A DNA stretch of 64,000 nt from Neurospora intermedia (lineage: Eukaryota > Ascomycota > Sordariomycetes > Sordariales > Sordariaceae), in assembly GCA_037102815.1 (NCBI GenBank), contig BTPP01000003.1:5580001-5644000 (forward strand), in the 5' to 3' direction. Both the position numbers and the translations under genes were made by a program. The notes under the pieces are model-generated. The model made no database searches. It was not told the DNA's origin and was given only the letters and a program-made list of their open reading frames with translations. Of this stretch, positions 24,804-34,425 are shown in pieces (within the stretch, counting starts at the first letter, position 1; the number at the start of each line of letters is the position of its first letter).

Positions 24804-25592
24804 ATGGGCTTCGCTTCCTCTCTTCTGATGCTGGGCGTCGTCCCCCAGCTGCTGGTCGCGGCACATGTCCTCCAGGCCCGCCAGAGCGTGTCCTGCGACT
24901 TCGCTACTGCCGCCAACACTGGCGACACTTGCGCATCCTTTGCTGCCGCGTGGGGCATCACCGAGGCCGCCTTTGCGAAGCTCAACCCCGGTGTCTCTTG
25001 CCCCGGCAACCTGATCGTCGGCAGCGAGTACTGTGTCATTGGCACCGTGTCCACAGGCGCTCCCACTACGACCAAGGCCGCTACTACCTCAACCACGCCA
25101 CCCACTGCTACTACAACCACGGCGACCACTCTATCGACCACCACCTCGGTCTCGCCTACGGGCCCTTCGCCTCAGATGCCCAGTATCACGAGCACGTGCA
25201 ACAAGTTCTACCAGGTCCAGTCCGGCGACGGCTGCTGGTCCATCGAACAGGCGCAGGGTATCTCTGCCTCCGACTTCATGGCTTGGAACAAGGCCGTCGA
25301 CGCCCAATGCGACAACCTCTGGCTGGGCTACTACGTCTGCGTCGGCGTCAAGGGTGGCTCCTCTCTCCCGCCTACAACCACCAAGCCGGCCAGCTCCTCT
25401 GCCCCGACTCCCCAGATGCCTAATACCGTTAGCAACTGTAAAAAGTTCCACAAGGTCGTGTCTGGCGACGGCTGCTGGGCCATTGAGCAAGCCGCGGGCA
25501 TCAGCGCCTCGGACTTTGCCAAGTGGAATCCCTACGTTGACGCTGCTTGCGACAACCTGTGGCTCGGCTACTACGTCTGCATTGGTGTGTGA
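24804..25592 (+). CDS. secreted three-LysM protein
   Basis: Single-exon 262-aa protein with an N-terminal signal peptide (residues 1-20, then LQARQ, a possible processing site) and three LysM modules: about 31-79, 132-180 and 212-260. A Thr/Ser/Pro-rich linker (80-125) separates the first module, and a shorter Thr/Pro/Ser linker joins the last two. Modules 2 and 3 are near copies (SGDGCW-IEQA-GISASDF, then CDNLWLGYYVC), implying recent internal duplication. LysM modules bind chitin oligomers. There is no catalytic domain, so it resembles LysM effectors that mask or sequester chitin, or self-protection factors. It is divergent from the GPI-type gene and 2.2 kb from the LysM chitinase, an arrangement often seen for subgroup-C chitinases. 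Confidence 0.93.
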   Translation: MGFASSLLMLGVVPQLLVAAHVLQARQSVSCDFATAANTGDTCASFAAAWGITEAAFAKLNPGVSCPGNLIVGSEYCVIGTVSTGAPTTTKAATTSTTPPTATTTTATTLSTTTSVSPTGPSPQMPSITSTCNKFYQVQSGDGCWSIEQAQGISASDFMAWNKAVDAQCDNLWLGYYVCVGVKGGSSLPPTTTKPASSSAPTPQMPNTVSNCKKFHKVVSGDGCWAIEQAAGISASDFAKWNPYVDAACDNLWLGYYVCIGV

Positions 25593-26995
25593 GAGGAGGT
25601 CTTTTGTCGTTTAGCATTTGGGCCTTGAAAGAGTCTTGACGCTACCTAGGTATCTATCTATAGCTTTCCCTCATCCCTTTTCTAGTTGACCAGGGGCAGG
25701 GATGGCGTTCTCCATCTTATAGGCAAATAATAGGTACATTTCGAATATTCACTAGACTACCCTACATGATGCTCGTTTGACAGCGGTTATCTTGCATTAG
25801 GTTGCTCTCAAGGTAGCATCCGTTGTCTCGTCTACAGCGGCCCCTTGCATGACTGCCGCCTCCGTCCTCTGCTCGACCACGTGGTCCATCTGACTCTTCC
25901 TACGGGCCGGTCGGTGTTTATTGACACCTTGCATTCCACACCCAATTGAACCCCTTCCCGGTTCTTTGGATGACCGGATGTGACAACTAGAAGCTGATCA
26001 GATGGGCCCATTTAGAAGCGCGTCCCTATCTAGGTATCTACCTACCTAGGCAAGCCTGCATTGAGTTCGATCGTTAATTAGTGGAAGAAGCATGGGGAAA
26101 GGGTCTGGTTCCTCCATCAGGGCCTGACTGATGAACCTTATTGATTCGATGCCCCATCGTTTGGTAGGTAGGCTGCAGGCCGTTCCGTGCAAAAGACAAG
26201 GAAGGAATTGGTTGGTAAATAAAATATTATTGAAGCCCTATTATTTACCATCAAGATGGATATACTGGTTTACCAAATGGATCAGAATTGCTCAAGATAA
26301 TGAAGAGTGGTCCAGTCCAGACGGTATGTCACATTCCGGGAAAAAGGGCACGGGGCGATGTGGGCCACCGTCAGTGCCAGCAGGCTTGCACAGAAACTTT
26401 CTTTTTGCAGCATCACTTGTACACACCTGCCCCCAAGACGAGTCCACTTTCTGCGTTAACGTGTATGTACCGCAAAGACTCGGGCCGTTCGTTTTGGGAA
26501 AAACTGGGATAAACCAGCATAATCAGACATATCGATGTATGTCCGAATTTGTGCACTTCATGTTCGCAACAAATAGAGGTAGTGGGGGGACACGTATCGC
26601 CACGCCAAAGTACCTAGGTACCTACTGTAAATTCGACTCCTCCACTGCCTTACCTTTTTCCACCTATTTTATCGAGGGCGCTAGAGGGTGGGGATATTCA
26701 GAATCACCGTCTTGCATACAATTTCGGGTGGGCATAGATGTTGCTGTATGCTTGGTTTATCTGCACTTACTTGTACTGATTAGGCTGGTTTCCCAGAACG
26801 AATTACGGCCCGAGTCTTTGCGGTTAGGGGGTGAACACTACTTACGTGAACACAAGTGCATAACGACTTCGAACCAAGCATGAAGTGAAGGGGAGTACCT
26901 ATATACTGGAAAGCCCGGACCTTACGAAGGTATCATCAAGAGCAAGAAATCATCCATCCTGTCGGAATTATGTAGAGGTAGGTACCTACTCTTCC
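25593..26995. other. intergenic, with scattered TAGGTA repeats
   Basis: No gene recognised. A 250-codon plus-strand open frame (26131-26883) crosses TAGGTA-type repeat copies and has no signal, motif or family likeness, so it is treated as chance. Confidence 0.6.
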
Positions 26996-27255
26996 CTCCA
27001 GGTCATCGAGTCTATCGAGATATCCTTTTCCGCACGGTGCTCGAGGACCTTGTTCATGGCCTCCACATAGCTAACTGTTGACAACATGAACGTAGTAGAA
27101 ATCTGCCATCTTAATGTCCTTCATGATCATCTCGTCAAAGTCGCCCAAGCCATCCAAGCCATTCTTTCTCCTCAATCTTAGTGGGCTTTTGGTTCTGCCG
27201 GCCGGCAAGTGGGATTGATGCTTTCCTTCCCGTCATTGGCGGGCTCAATTTCGGC
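26996..27255 (-). pseudogene. frameshifted gene relic
   Basis: Minus-strand segment with strongly coding-like stretches in shifting frames. EIEPANDGKESINP is followed by PTKIEEK, then NGLDGLGDFDEMIMKDIKM, then YVEAMNKVLEHRAEKDIS and a stop at 26998-26996. The pieces join only if single-base insertions in two A-runs and a 4-nt insertion near 27075 are allowed. No GT..AG pair of plausible intron length explains the breaks. The source family is not recognised. A sequencing error or unusual splicing would be the alternative. Confidence 0.45.
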
Positions 27256-27844
27256 GCCGCCGGACGGACGCAACAGTCGATAAGAATAACTGACTGTTGT
27301 CGGGTGTGGATGGATGATATTTTGCTGTCCTGAATTTGAGGGATGGATGGAAAGAGTTAGAAGAATTATGTTGGGAGATATATGCGTGCTGAGAACCTTG
27401 AATAGGTACCGTACGTACGTACGTACCGCTTGCCTGCTTGACGCGAGTTAGGTAGGTACAGATAAAGGTACTTAGTTTACTTGGAGATTGATGGTTGCGT
27501 GGTAGGTTGGTTTGCTTTTGGGTTTGTTTCTCGTGTTAAGAGTGTTTGGAGGTGACGGAGGCCGAAGACGAGTGAAGGCAGGCAGGAAAAAGCGAACTTT
27601 GTTCAATGAGGTAACAGGAAAATAGGCATATTAAGGGGCACCAAGGTAGTGTAAAATGAAGGAAGGGACTAAGCCAAGTGATTAAGGTACCCCAAAAAGG
27701 AACGGACTTCGAAAGGCACCTAGATCCGGCAGGAAAGGGGCAAAAACGGCCAAAGCTAGAGGTGTCGACGTGGCATTTGATTCCATCGGGCCTATTTCAC
27801 CCAAGAACTAAACGGTTCGACTTCGACTAGGTTGGTTGGTAGAT
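27256..27844. other. intergenic, 3' side of the GH3 gene
   Basis: No gene seen. It holds a perfect palindrome of GTAC units (GGTACCGTACGTACGTACGTACC, noted in two parts: GGTACCGTAC then GTACGTACGTACC) around 27405-27427 and further TAGGTA copies. Confidence 0.6.
27405..27427. repeat. GTAC-unit palindrome
   Basis: Perfect 23-nt symmetrical run built from ACGT/GTAC units flanked by GGTACC and TACC. Confidence 0.85.
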
Positions 27845-30806
27845 CTAAAAGACCCAAGTAAAAGTCTGCTTAACCTCAAACGGCACAGAGTACCTATAGC
27901 AACACAGTTAGCAGTCAGTCCCGTTATCATCATCAAAGAAAGAGGCATGAAAGAGAAAAAAAAAAAGAACTCACTTAATATCCCCCGCCGAACTCCCCAC
28001 CAAAACCACAAACCTGCCCTCCTCCGCCACCCACCCCTTTTTGTCTGTATCATAATACCCCACCGCATACTTATCCAGTTCCATCCTCAAATGCTTCGTC
28101 TCCCCCCTTTCCAGCGCCACCTTCTCAAACGCCACCAGTTCCTTCTCCGGCCTCGGCAGTTTGGATTTCTCATCCCGCACATACACCTGCACCGTCTCCG
28201 CCCCATCACACTCCCCCACATTACTAACCGCCACACACAGCTCAATGACCCCATTCTCCCTCAACACGCGACTCGATAGCGACGGCCGCCCATACTCAAA
28301 CTTCGTATACGAAAGACCATGACCAAAGGGGAAAAGCGGCGCGATTTTGGTCCGGTCATAGTGTCGATAGCCAATGTAGAGACCTTCTCCATAGATAACC
28401 TCGAGGTTCTCGCCTGGCCAATTATGGTACGCGGGCGTATCTTGAAGACGTCGGGGGAACGTGCAGGGGAGTTTTCCGCTGGGGTTGCGCAGCCCAAAGA
28501 GGACGTCGGCCAGGGCGTTACCTGCTTCTTGGCCTTGGTACCACGCTTGCAAGATGGCTGGCACGCGATCAGCCCAGGGCATAGTCACGGGTGACCCGGA
28601 CTGGTTGACGACGATGGTGCGGGGGTTAGCGGCCACGACGGCTTCGATGAGCCGGTCTTGCGAGCCGTTGTAGGGCAAGTCCATGGTTTGGCGGTCGTAC
28701 CCCTCGGATTCCCACTCGGCGTCGAGGCCGACGATGACGATGGCCACGTCGGCGGAGGAGGCGGCGGCGATGGCTTGTTGGAGGTAGTCGATTTGGTCGG
28801 CTTCCTTGAAGCCGATGCGGCAGCCGCCGTAGCGGTGGGTCATGCCCATTTGCTTTTGCTTGGAAAGGGGGCGGAGCTCGTTGGTCATTTCGACGCGGAG
28901 TTCGACGGGGCGGTTGGCGACCATTTCGAGCTCGACGAGGTAGTCGACGGAGCCGTCGAACATGGCTTCGCCTTCTTCGGTCCAGTCCCAGAGGTCGAGG
29001 GAGAGCTTGCCGTTGATGTAGAGCTTGCCGGGGCCGACGGACATGTAGGAGATGGTGTGTTTGCCGGAGTGCTTGGGGGTGAGGTAGGTGGTGGCGATGG
29101 CAGACCATTCGGGGCCGGTCTGAGCAAGGGGAGCAGAGTCCCAAAGAAAGAGATCGGTGTTGGTTCGTCGTTGGATGACTACGGGCTCGCCCTTGAACTT
29201 GTCACCCTTGAACCACTCGATGGTGACACCGGGCTTGCCGGTCTTGTCGGAGCAGTAAGGAGAGGCAACAGGGAGCCACTTGTAGATGTGGCAGCCCTGG
29301 GCATAGGTAACAGGCTTTTCGGCAACCTTGCGGATGCTTTCAAGAGGGAGGGTGGTGTAATAGGGGTTCAGGCTGGCACTTCCACCACCTCCAGCGATGG
29401 CTCGGTTGGCGTTTGGGCCAATAACGGCAACTTTGGTGGTCTTGGGATTGATGGGCAGAATCGAGCCTTCGTTTTTCAAAAGGGTGAGACCCTGAATGCC
29501 AGCCTCGCGGATCAGCTCACGGGTCTCCTCTCTGTCATCTTCCCTTTCCGCAGCTTCGGGTGTCAGATCGCTTCCCTTTGTTCGCTCGACAAGAGTGAGG
29601 ACATTCTCAGCTGCTCTGTCGATGTCAGCCTGGGAGAGTTCGCCCTTGTTCAGGGCCTCCATGACCTTTTCGTAACGCCATTTTTTGGAGTGGGGGAACT
29701 CGATATCACAACCGGCCCTGATGGACTCTGCGGTCGAGTTGACGCCACCCCAATCGGACATGACGGCACTAGTGCGGTGTTAGTGGACTATGTAACCCTT
29801 AAAGAGAGAGGTGATAGTGGACACTCACCCATCAAATTTCCACTCATCACGAAGGACCTCCTTCAAGGTGTGGGTGTTCATGTCAGCGTGAACCCCATTT
29901 ACGAGGTTATAAGAAGACATGACGGCCCATGGCTTGGCCTCGCGCACGGCAATCTCAAATGGCCGTAGGTAAATCTCACGGAGTGGCCTTTCGGCAATCA
30001 CGGAGTTGACCGTCAACCTGTTTGTCTCTTGCTCATTGCCAACAAAGTCTGTCCTATGTCAGCTTGATGTCTCTTCGAATCCATAGACATGAGAACTCAC
30101 GTTTGATGGTAGCAGCCACACCCCTCTCCTGAAGACCCTTGATATATTGAGCGGCAAGCTTGCCAGTCAGAAGCGGATCCTCCGAGAAAGACTCAAAGTT
30201 CCTTCCTCCTAAGGGATGCCTGTGCAGGCAGACTGTGGGTGCGAGGAGGATGTGGGCCTGACGAGCCTTTGCTTCCTCGGCCAAATGACGGCCTACTTCG
30301 CGGAGAAGGGCCTTGTTCCATGTGGCGGCCAGTGAAATACCGCAGGGGAATAATGCAGCCTATTTGAGAATTAGCACCATGCCAAAATTGGCCAGCTTGA
30401 TGGCTGGAAACTCACCTTGGTACCGCCAACAAAGATACCACCTCGGGCGCCATTGGGTCCATCACTTGTTTTTACTGCAGGAACACCCTTCTCCGGAATG
30501 GACTTTGTCCTCCAGAAGTCTGCGGCAGTTAGGAGGGAAATCTGTGTCTTGTCAGCTTCCTATCGGTCTCTCTGGGAAATATGTAGAATATCGCACCTTC
30601 TCCTCCTGCGTCAGATTTGCCAACTTCTTCTTCGCCAGGAACCTCTTGTTCTTGGGGACGAGCACTTCCTGGAATGGGCTTCCCATGGGCGTGAAGTCGG
30701 TATCGGGGGTAGTGTTGCTGTCGATGCTGCTGGAAGGGGAGGCATTGGGATCGGTATCCCGCTCAAAAGGGCCTCCTCCAACGGCGATCGAGGAAAGTGA
30801 AGTCAT
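27845..30806 (-). CDS. GH3 beta-glucosidase with PA14-like insert
   Basis: Predicted 885 aa, exons 30806-30597, 30541-30416, 30359-30101, 30048-29829, 29768-27975 and 27893-27845. Every join keeps frame and introns are 52-81 nt. It should cleave terminal beta-glucosides. GH3 marks are [32 protein letters not shown] (across the exon 3/4 join), the nucleophile in VMSDWGG (Asp277 by my count), GPNA and [12 protein letters not shown]14-like insert (roughly 430-570) precedes the second sugar-binding domain, and an FnIII-like domain ends the protein. There is no signal peptide; a Ser/Pro-rich N-terminal leader of about 55 residues suggests an intracellular enzyme. The last exon is 49 nt and adds [16 protein letters not shown] shorter form results if the last intron is retained (stop at 27973-27971). 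A TTG lies upstream but ATG 30806 is the first in-frame ATG. Confidence 0.94.
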
Positions 30807-33323
30807 GCTGACTGATCTTAGAGTTGGCAGTTGAAAGCTCGGTGTAAGAAGTCTCAACGGATAGAGCGACCAGTGAATCGTCGGGGGAATATCTCGTCGA
30901 GCAATGTTTAGTATTTAGCAAGCGTTCTTGAAATACAGATGGGAAGCAACGGGACAGATAGAACAGGTGAGACTGTTGAAGTAGGCTACATAATTTCAAA
31001 CGGGGAAGAGACGGGTAGTTTATACAACTTCCCCGGGACTCTCAACCGGGGAACATGTGGGGCGACCCTCTATTCTTACTTCCGAGAATTAACCGCTCTT
31101 TATCTGAGTAAGCAAGCCCGGGTCAGAAGTTTGAGAGTGTACGTACAGGCAATACCAGGCCAACTCGGGATGGTGAGAGCTCAAGATGTACCAAATTCAC
31201 TTGTACCTGGCCAGGGGCTTTCGGGAAGCAAGGTGACTTTATCCAAAGCGTAATTTCGGGGGAAGAAAAAGTAGCGCAGGGGTCCCGTGGGTAGGGCAAC
31301 CGTACGTTAGATACAAGTGTCAGAGGTCACTTGATCGAAGAAGCATGGCCGAGCTGCATGGAGGGCTGATCGACCCGATCTGCCCTGGAAAGGAAGCTAG
31401 ACATTGCTAGGATAGAAGAAAGGAACATCGGCAAGGCGAGACAGCGTGGGGGGTGGTAGGAGTGGGCCAGATGGAAGCTAGGTCTAACGGTAGCTTCTTG
31501 CAGTTCAGATGGACTGGAGAGGCGTTGAGAGCTTGCTTTTGCGACCTTGATTATTGAGCCCGAGTGGGTATAGCCATATCGGTTGGGACGGACCGTATGA
31601 GCGGATGATATTGGTGAGTACCAACCCGGGAAGAGGCACTGTCTGTCGGTTTGTCTCCACGGTTGTGTTGCATAGATGCATCCTTTGTCTTTGGCCGTCG
31701 TGATGGACATTCAGCGGGGCTTAAAAAGCAAGAGTTAGGCATCGTTCCCACGGTTTCCTAGCGTAAAGCCAAGCCTGGGGCATCCGGATTCTTGTCTGCA
31801 TCACTCGATACCAAGAAAGCGCTCGAAGGGTGGACGGCATCATATTGCTCGATACCTATACCTCACGGTCACTCTTGTCCATGATGGTCCTTGGGTAGTA
31901 AGAGTCAGACCGGGCCATACACTTGAGCAGAAATACTCTGCTGTCAGGGTCCACGATGGTGAAGCTGGAAATAGTCGGGGACTTGGACGACACCGTGCAT
32001 GTGTCTCTGGGCCTGCAGATCGGTAAAATGTGGCGTCTGGCGTGGCAACCTATCGGTTCCATTCAACGGCGTTTCCGTTGCCCGTTGCTACATTGTTAGG
32101 TAGCTATGACCATTGGGCTTAACTCCGCCAGGTTGGAGAGCGAGGTTTCGAAGCTGCAAGTTGTAGCGTCGTAGTGTTGACTGGCAACCCTTGTGCCTTG
32201 ACTCCCTTGTCGATGCGGAGGCAGGGCCGGCTCTCATCGATGTTTCCGTTGTTTTATGCTGCGTCGTATGGCAGTAGTATTCTTGCAGTGAAATCAGGAT
32301 CGACTTTGACGATTTGTGTGGTCTCTTGAGCCTTGTAAGTGGCATCGATGTGATTCAATATCGACGGGCTTGACGTTGAAGTTGAATTGACGATGGAGTG
32401 ACGACGGCAAGTGTAAAGACAAGACGGGGTTTTGGATTTGTTGGGGAAGCGAAGTTGGAGAAGAGCTTGCCAAGAAATATGGCGCCAAACGGGGAGATGC
32501 AAGTAAACAGAACTTACCTACATACCGACGCAGCAGGATGCTTGCTTATCTATCGCCCGTCCGGCAGCCCGTTCCCGTCCGTTGACCTGAAATCGGCATC
32601 CCGGGCCGTCTTCCTCCAACACCGCCGTCTTCGACTCCAGCATTTGAGGATTTCATCGGATTCCATTCGACAATGTCGGTTCCGAGCACCAAGGCATTGC
32701 CGGTGTATCCCCGAGCCATGATTTGACTCGTAACCTCAGACGGCGACTGTCCCCACGCCGACGAGTTGTTGTCGTTGCCCATCAATGGAGCAGGCCCCAG
32801 ACGTTATCCCACATGCCATCGGGCCGTTCGTCCCTCTCTTATCCGGCCGCTCGAATCCCCGGGCTTTTTCTGATCGCCGGCCGTGGTGGATATACGCAAT
32901 GTCCATCTTGGACATATCGGATTTCCCAACATGGAAGTGCAGAAAGCGGAAACAAAAATGCAGCCAAGCCCGGACATGTTGGCGGCTCATCCGACTTTCC
33001 AGGCGTCTGGGGCATGTAACCTGCCCGCTTACTCGATTTGGTTATGATCTGGGCTTGCTCCCTGAGAATTGCCCGATCCGACGACCTTGGGCTTTTTCTT
33101 GTTACATTGGTCGCGGCTGGTGTTCCAGCGGGCGTTTTCACTCGGGCGATTGCTGCTTTGGTCTGTTTCAGGAAATCAAGAGGTCGACACTCATGGTTAT
33201 GATGCCAGATGTTACGGTCCGTACCGTGACGTATTCGGGTTTGGAAGGACACGAAAAGAAAATGTCCTTCCCAAGCTCAAAAGAAGAAGGGACACTTCAC
33301 ATGGGATGTTTGTGTGCAAACTC
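30807..33323. other. gene-poor region with weak coding patches
   Basis: Upstream of the GH3 gene. No intact gene is recognised. Two or three minus-strand patches between 31856 and 32785 have coding-like codon choice (see separate entry). The rest shows only short random frames. Confidence 0.5.
31856..32785 (-). pseudogene. possible decayed or unresolved gene
   Basis: From an ATG-ATG near 32785 a minus-strand frame reads MGNDNNSSAWGQSPSEVTSQ and onward with good codon choice to about 32580. A second patch (HIDATYKAQETTQIVKVDPD..., about 32255-32360) runs into a single TAA, after which the same frame continues for about 45 codons. That TAA could be CAA changed by C-to-T mutation of the RIP type. 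A third patch (SSFTIVDPDSRVFLLKCM, about 31856-31980) is in another frame. I could not find splice sites joining them confidently. No family is recognised. Confidence 0.25.
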
Positions 33324-33710
33324 AGGCTGCGTTTGTTCTCGTACGGTTGCCGTACAGAGGAGGAAGTCGTATAGCTTTATACGGCAAAGCTCGGGCCACT
33401 TTTTTTATGCACCGTACAACCTTTATACCCCCTTTTTTACTACTAATATACTGCCAGTTTCATTTGGTTGATTTTTTTCTTTTAGGCGGCTTATAGGGTA
33501 GAGGCGTCGTACGAATACGCTGAGACTATTGGAGTACAGGGCATTGTAGAGTGTAGATTGTAAGTATATAGTATGCTACGGCGCTTTGGGGCTGGTCTAC
33601 ATTTTGGTGATTTTGTACGGCGATGCTAAATTTGTACGGTTTTCTATCCATATATAACCCTAACCCGAATAAGAGGGTCGCAGATTGTATTTCTGTACGG
33701 CAATTAACTA

Positions 33711-33839
33711 CTTGGGGGGTTCTGGGCGCCAAGGCTTGCTTTCCCCCCTACATTCCATGTAGGGGGAGCCGAAAAGTTGGGACAGTATTTTAAGTTGGGA
33801 TATCAGGAATCTTAGCGTTTCCTATAGAAAAGTGTTAGC
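33711..33839. repeat. left terminal inverted repeat of nested element
   Basis: Begins CTTGGGGGGTTCTGGGCGCC and ends AGTGTTAGC. The single visible difference from the right arm is T at 33801 where the partner implies C, in a CpA-to-TpA context. Confidence 0.85.
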
Positions 33840-34208
33840 GAAGACTTCAGCCAGCCATTCCATCTCGGAACCTATTTCTAAAATTCTGAAAAAATTTCAG
33901 GGTGGAAACCTTACTCAGAAAAACCATTTTAGAAAGTTTGAAAAAATCATCTTTGAAAATGAGTCGATGGTGAGGTCCGAATGCACTTTATCCACCAAAC
34001 GTTGCCGCTTTTAGTGTACACCAAGTTACTAACGAAGTTGACGATTCTATAGTAAAAGAATACTTCTATCGTCATTGTCTCCCCAACTCCTTGACTAAAA
34101 TTAATGCAACTTTGAGGACGCTCTCCTGAGTAGTCTTCTTTACTCCTGGAATTTTTTTAGAATTTTAGAAGAAGGTTTCGTAGTAGAAAAGCTGATTGAA
34201 GTTGCCCT

Positions 34209-34337
34209 GCTAACACTTTTCTATAGGAAACGCTAAGATTCCTGATGTCCCAACTTAAAATACTGTCCCAACTTTTCGGCTCCCCCTACATGGAATGTAG
34301 GGGGGAAAGCAAGCCTTGGCGCCCAGAACCCCCCAAG
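34209..34337. repeat. right terminal inverted repeat of nested element
   Basis: Begins GCTAACACTTTTCTATAGG and ends GGCGCCCAGAACCCCCCAAG, the reverse complement of 33711-33839. Confidence 0.85.
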
Positions 34338-34425
34338 TAAATGATCGCTCTTTTGTACGGTTATCGTACAGAAATGGCCGTATGGGGCGGTTTATACTGC
34401 AACCGTACCAGAATAAACGCAGCCT

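Larger units (their letters stand above)
33711..34337. mobile_element. nested foldback/MITE-like element with 129-bp inverted repeats and TA flanks
   Basis: Arms 33711-33839 and 34209-34337 are reverse complements with one visible mismatch (GATATC versus GACATC sense). Both termini read CTTGGGGGG outward-in and are flanked by TA on each side, as expected for Tc1/mariner/pogo-type TA insertion. The spacer of about 370 bp is AT-rich without an ORF above 60 codons. It sits inside the older outer element. Confidence 0.85.
33324..34425. mobile_element. non-autonomous DNA transposon (outer element) with GTACGG subterminal motifs
   Basis: The ends are inverted repeats: 33324-33354 and the reverse complement of 34395-34425 agree at 28 of 31 positions (AGGCTGCGTTTgTTC then GTACGGTTG). 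GTACGG or its complement CCGTAC recurs near both ends (33341, 33351, 33404, 33617, 33637, 33694, 34355, 34402), like subterminal transposase-binding repeats. No transposase frame is present. Without the inner insertion it would be about 475 bp. I could not define a target-site duplication, so the superfamily is open (hAT or MULE type guessed). Confidence 0.7.

Noticed and set aside
26131-26883. 250-codon plus-strand open frame between the LysM and GH3 genes
   Set aside because: It crosses TAGGTA-type intergenic repeats, shows no domain, signal or codon bias, and has no splice or family support. Treated as chance.
28658-29968. 436-codon plus-strand frame opposite the GH3 gene
   Set aside because: It is the antisense shadow of a well-supported, GC-biased coding exon. 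Its Gly/Val/Asp-rich composition is what reverse-reading gives.
33650-33670. Telomere-like CCCTAACCC
   Set aside because: Only about one and a half units inside the outer transposon; not a telomeric tract.
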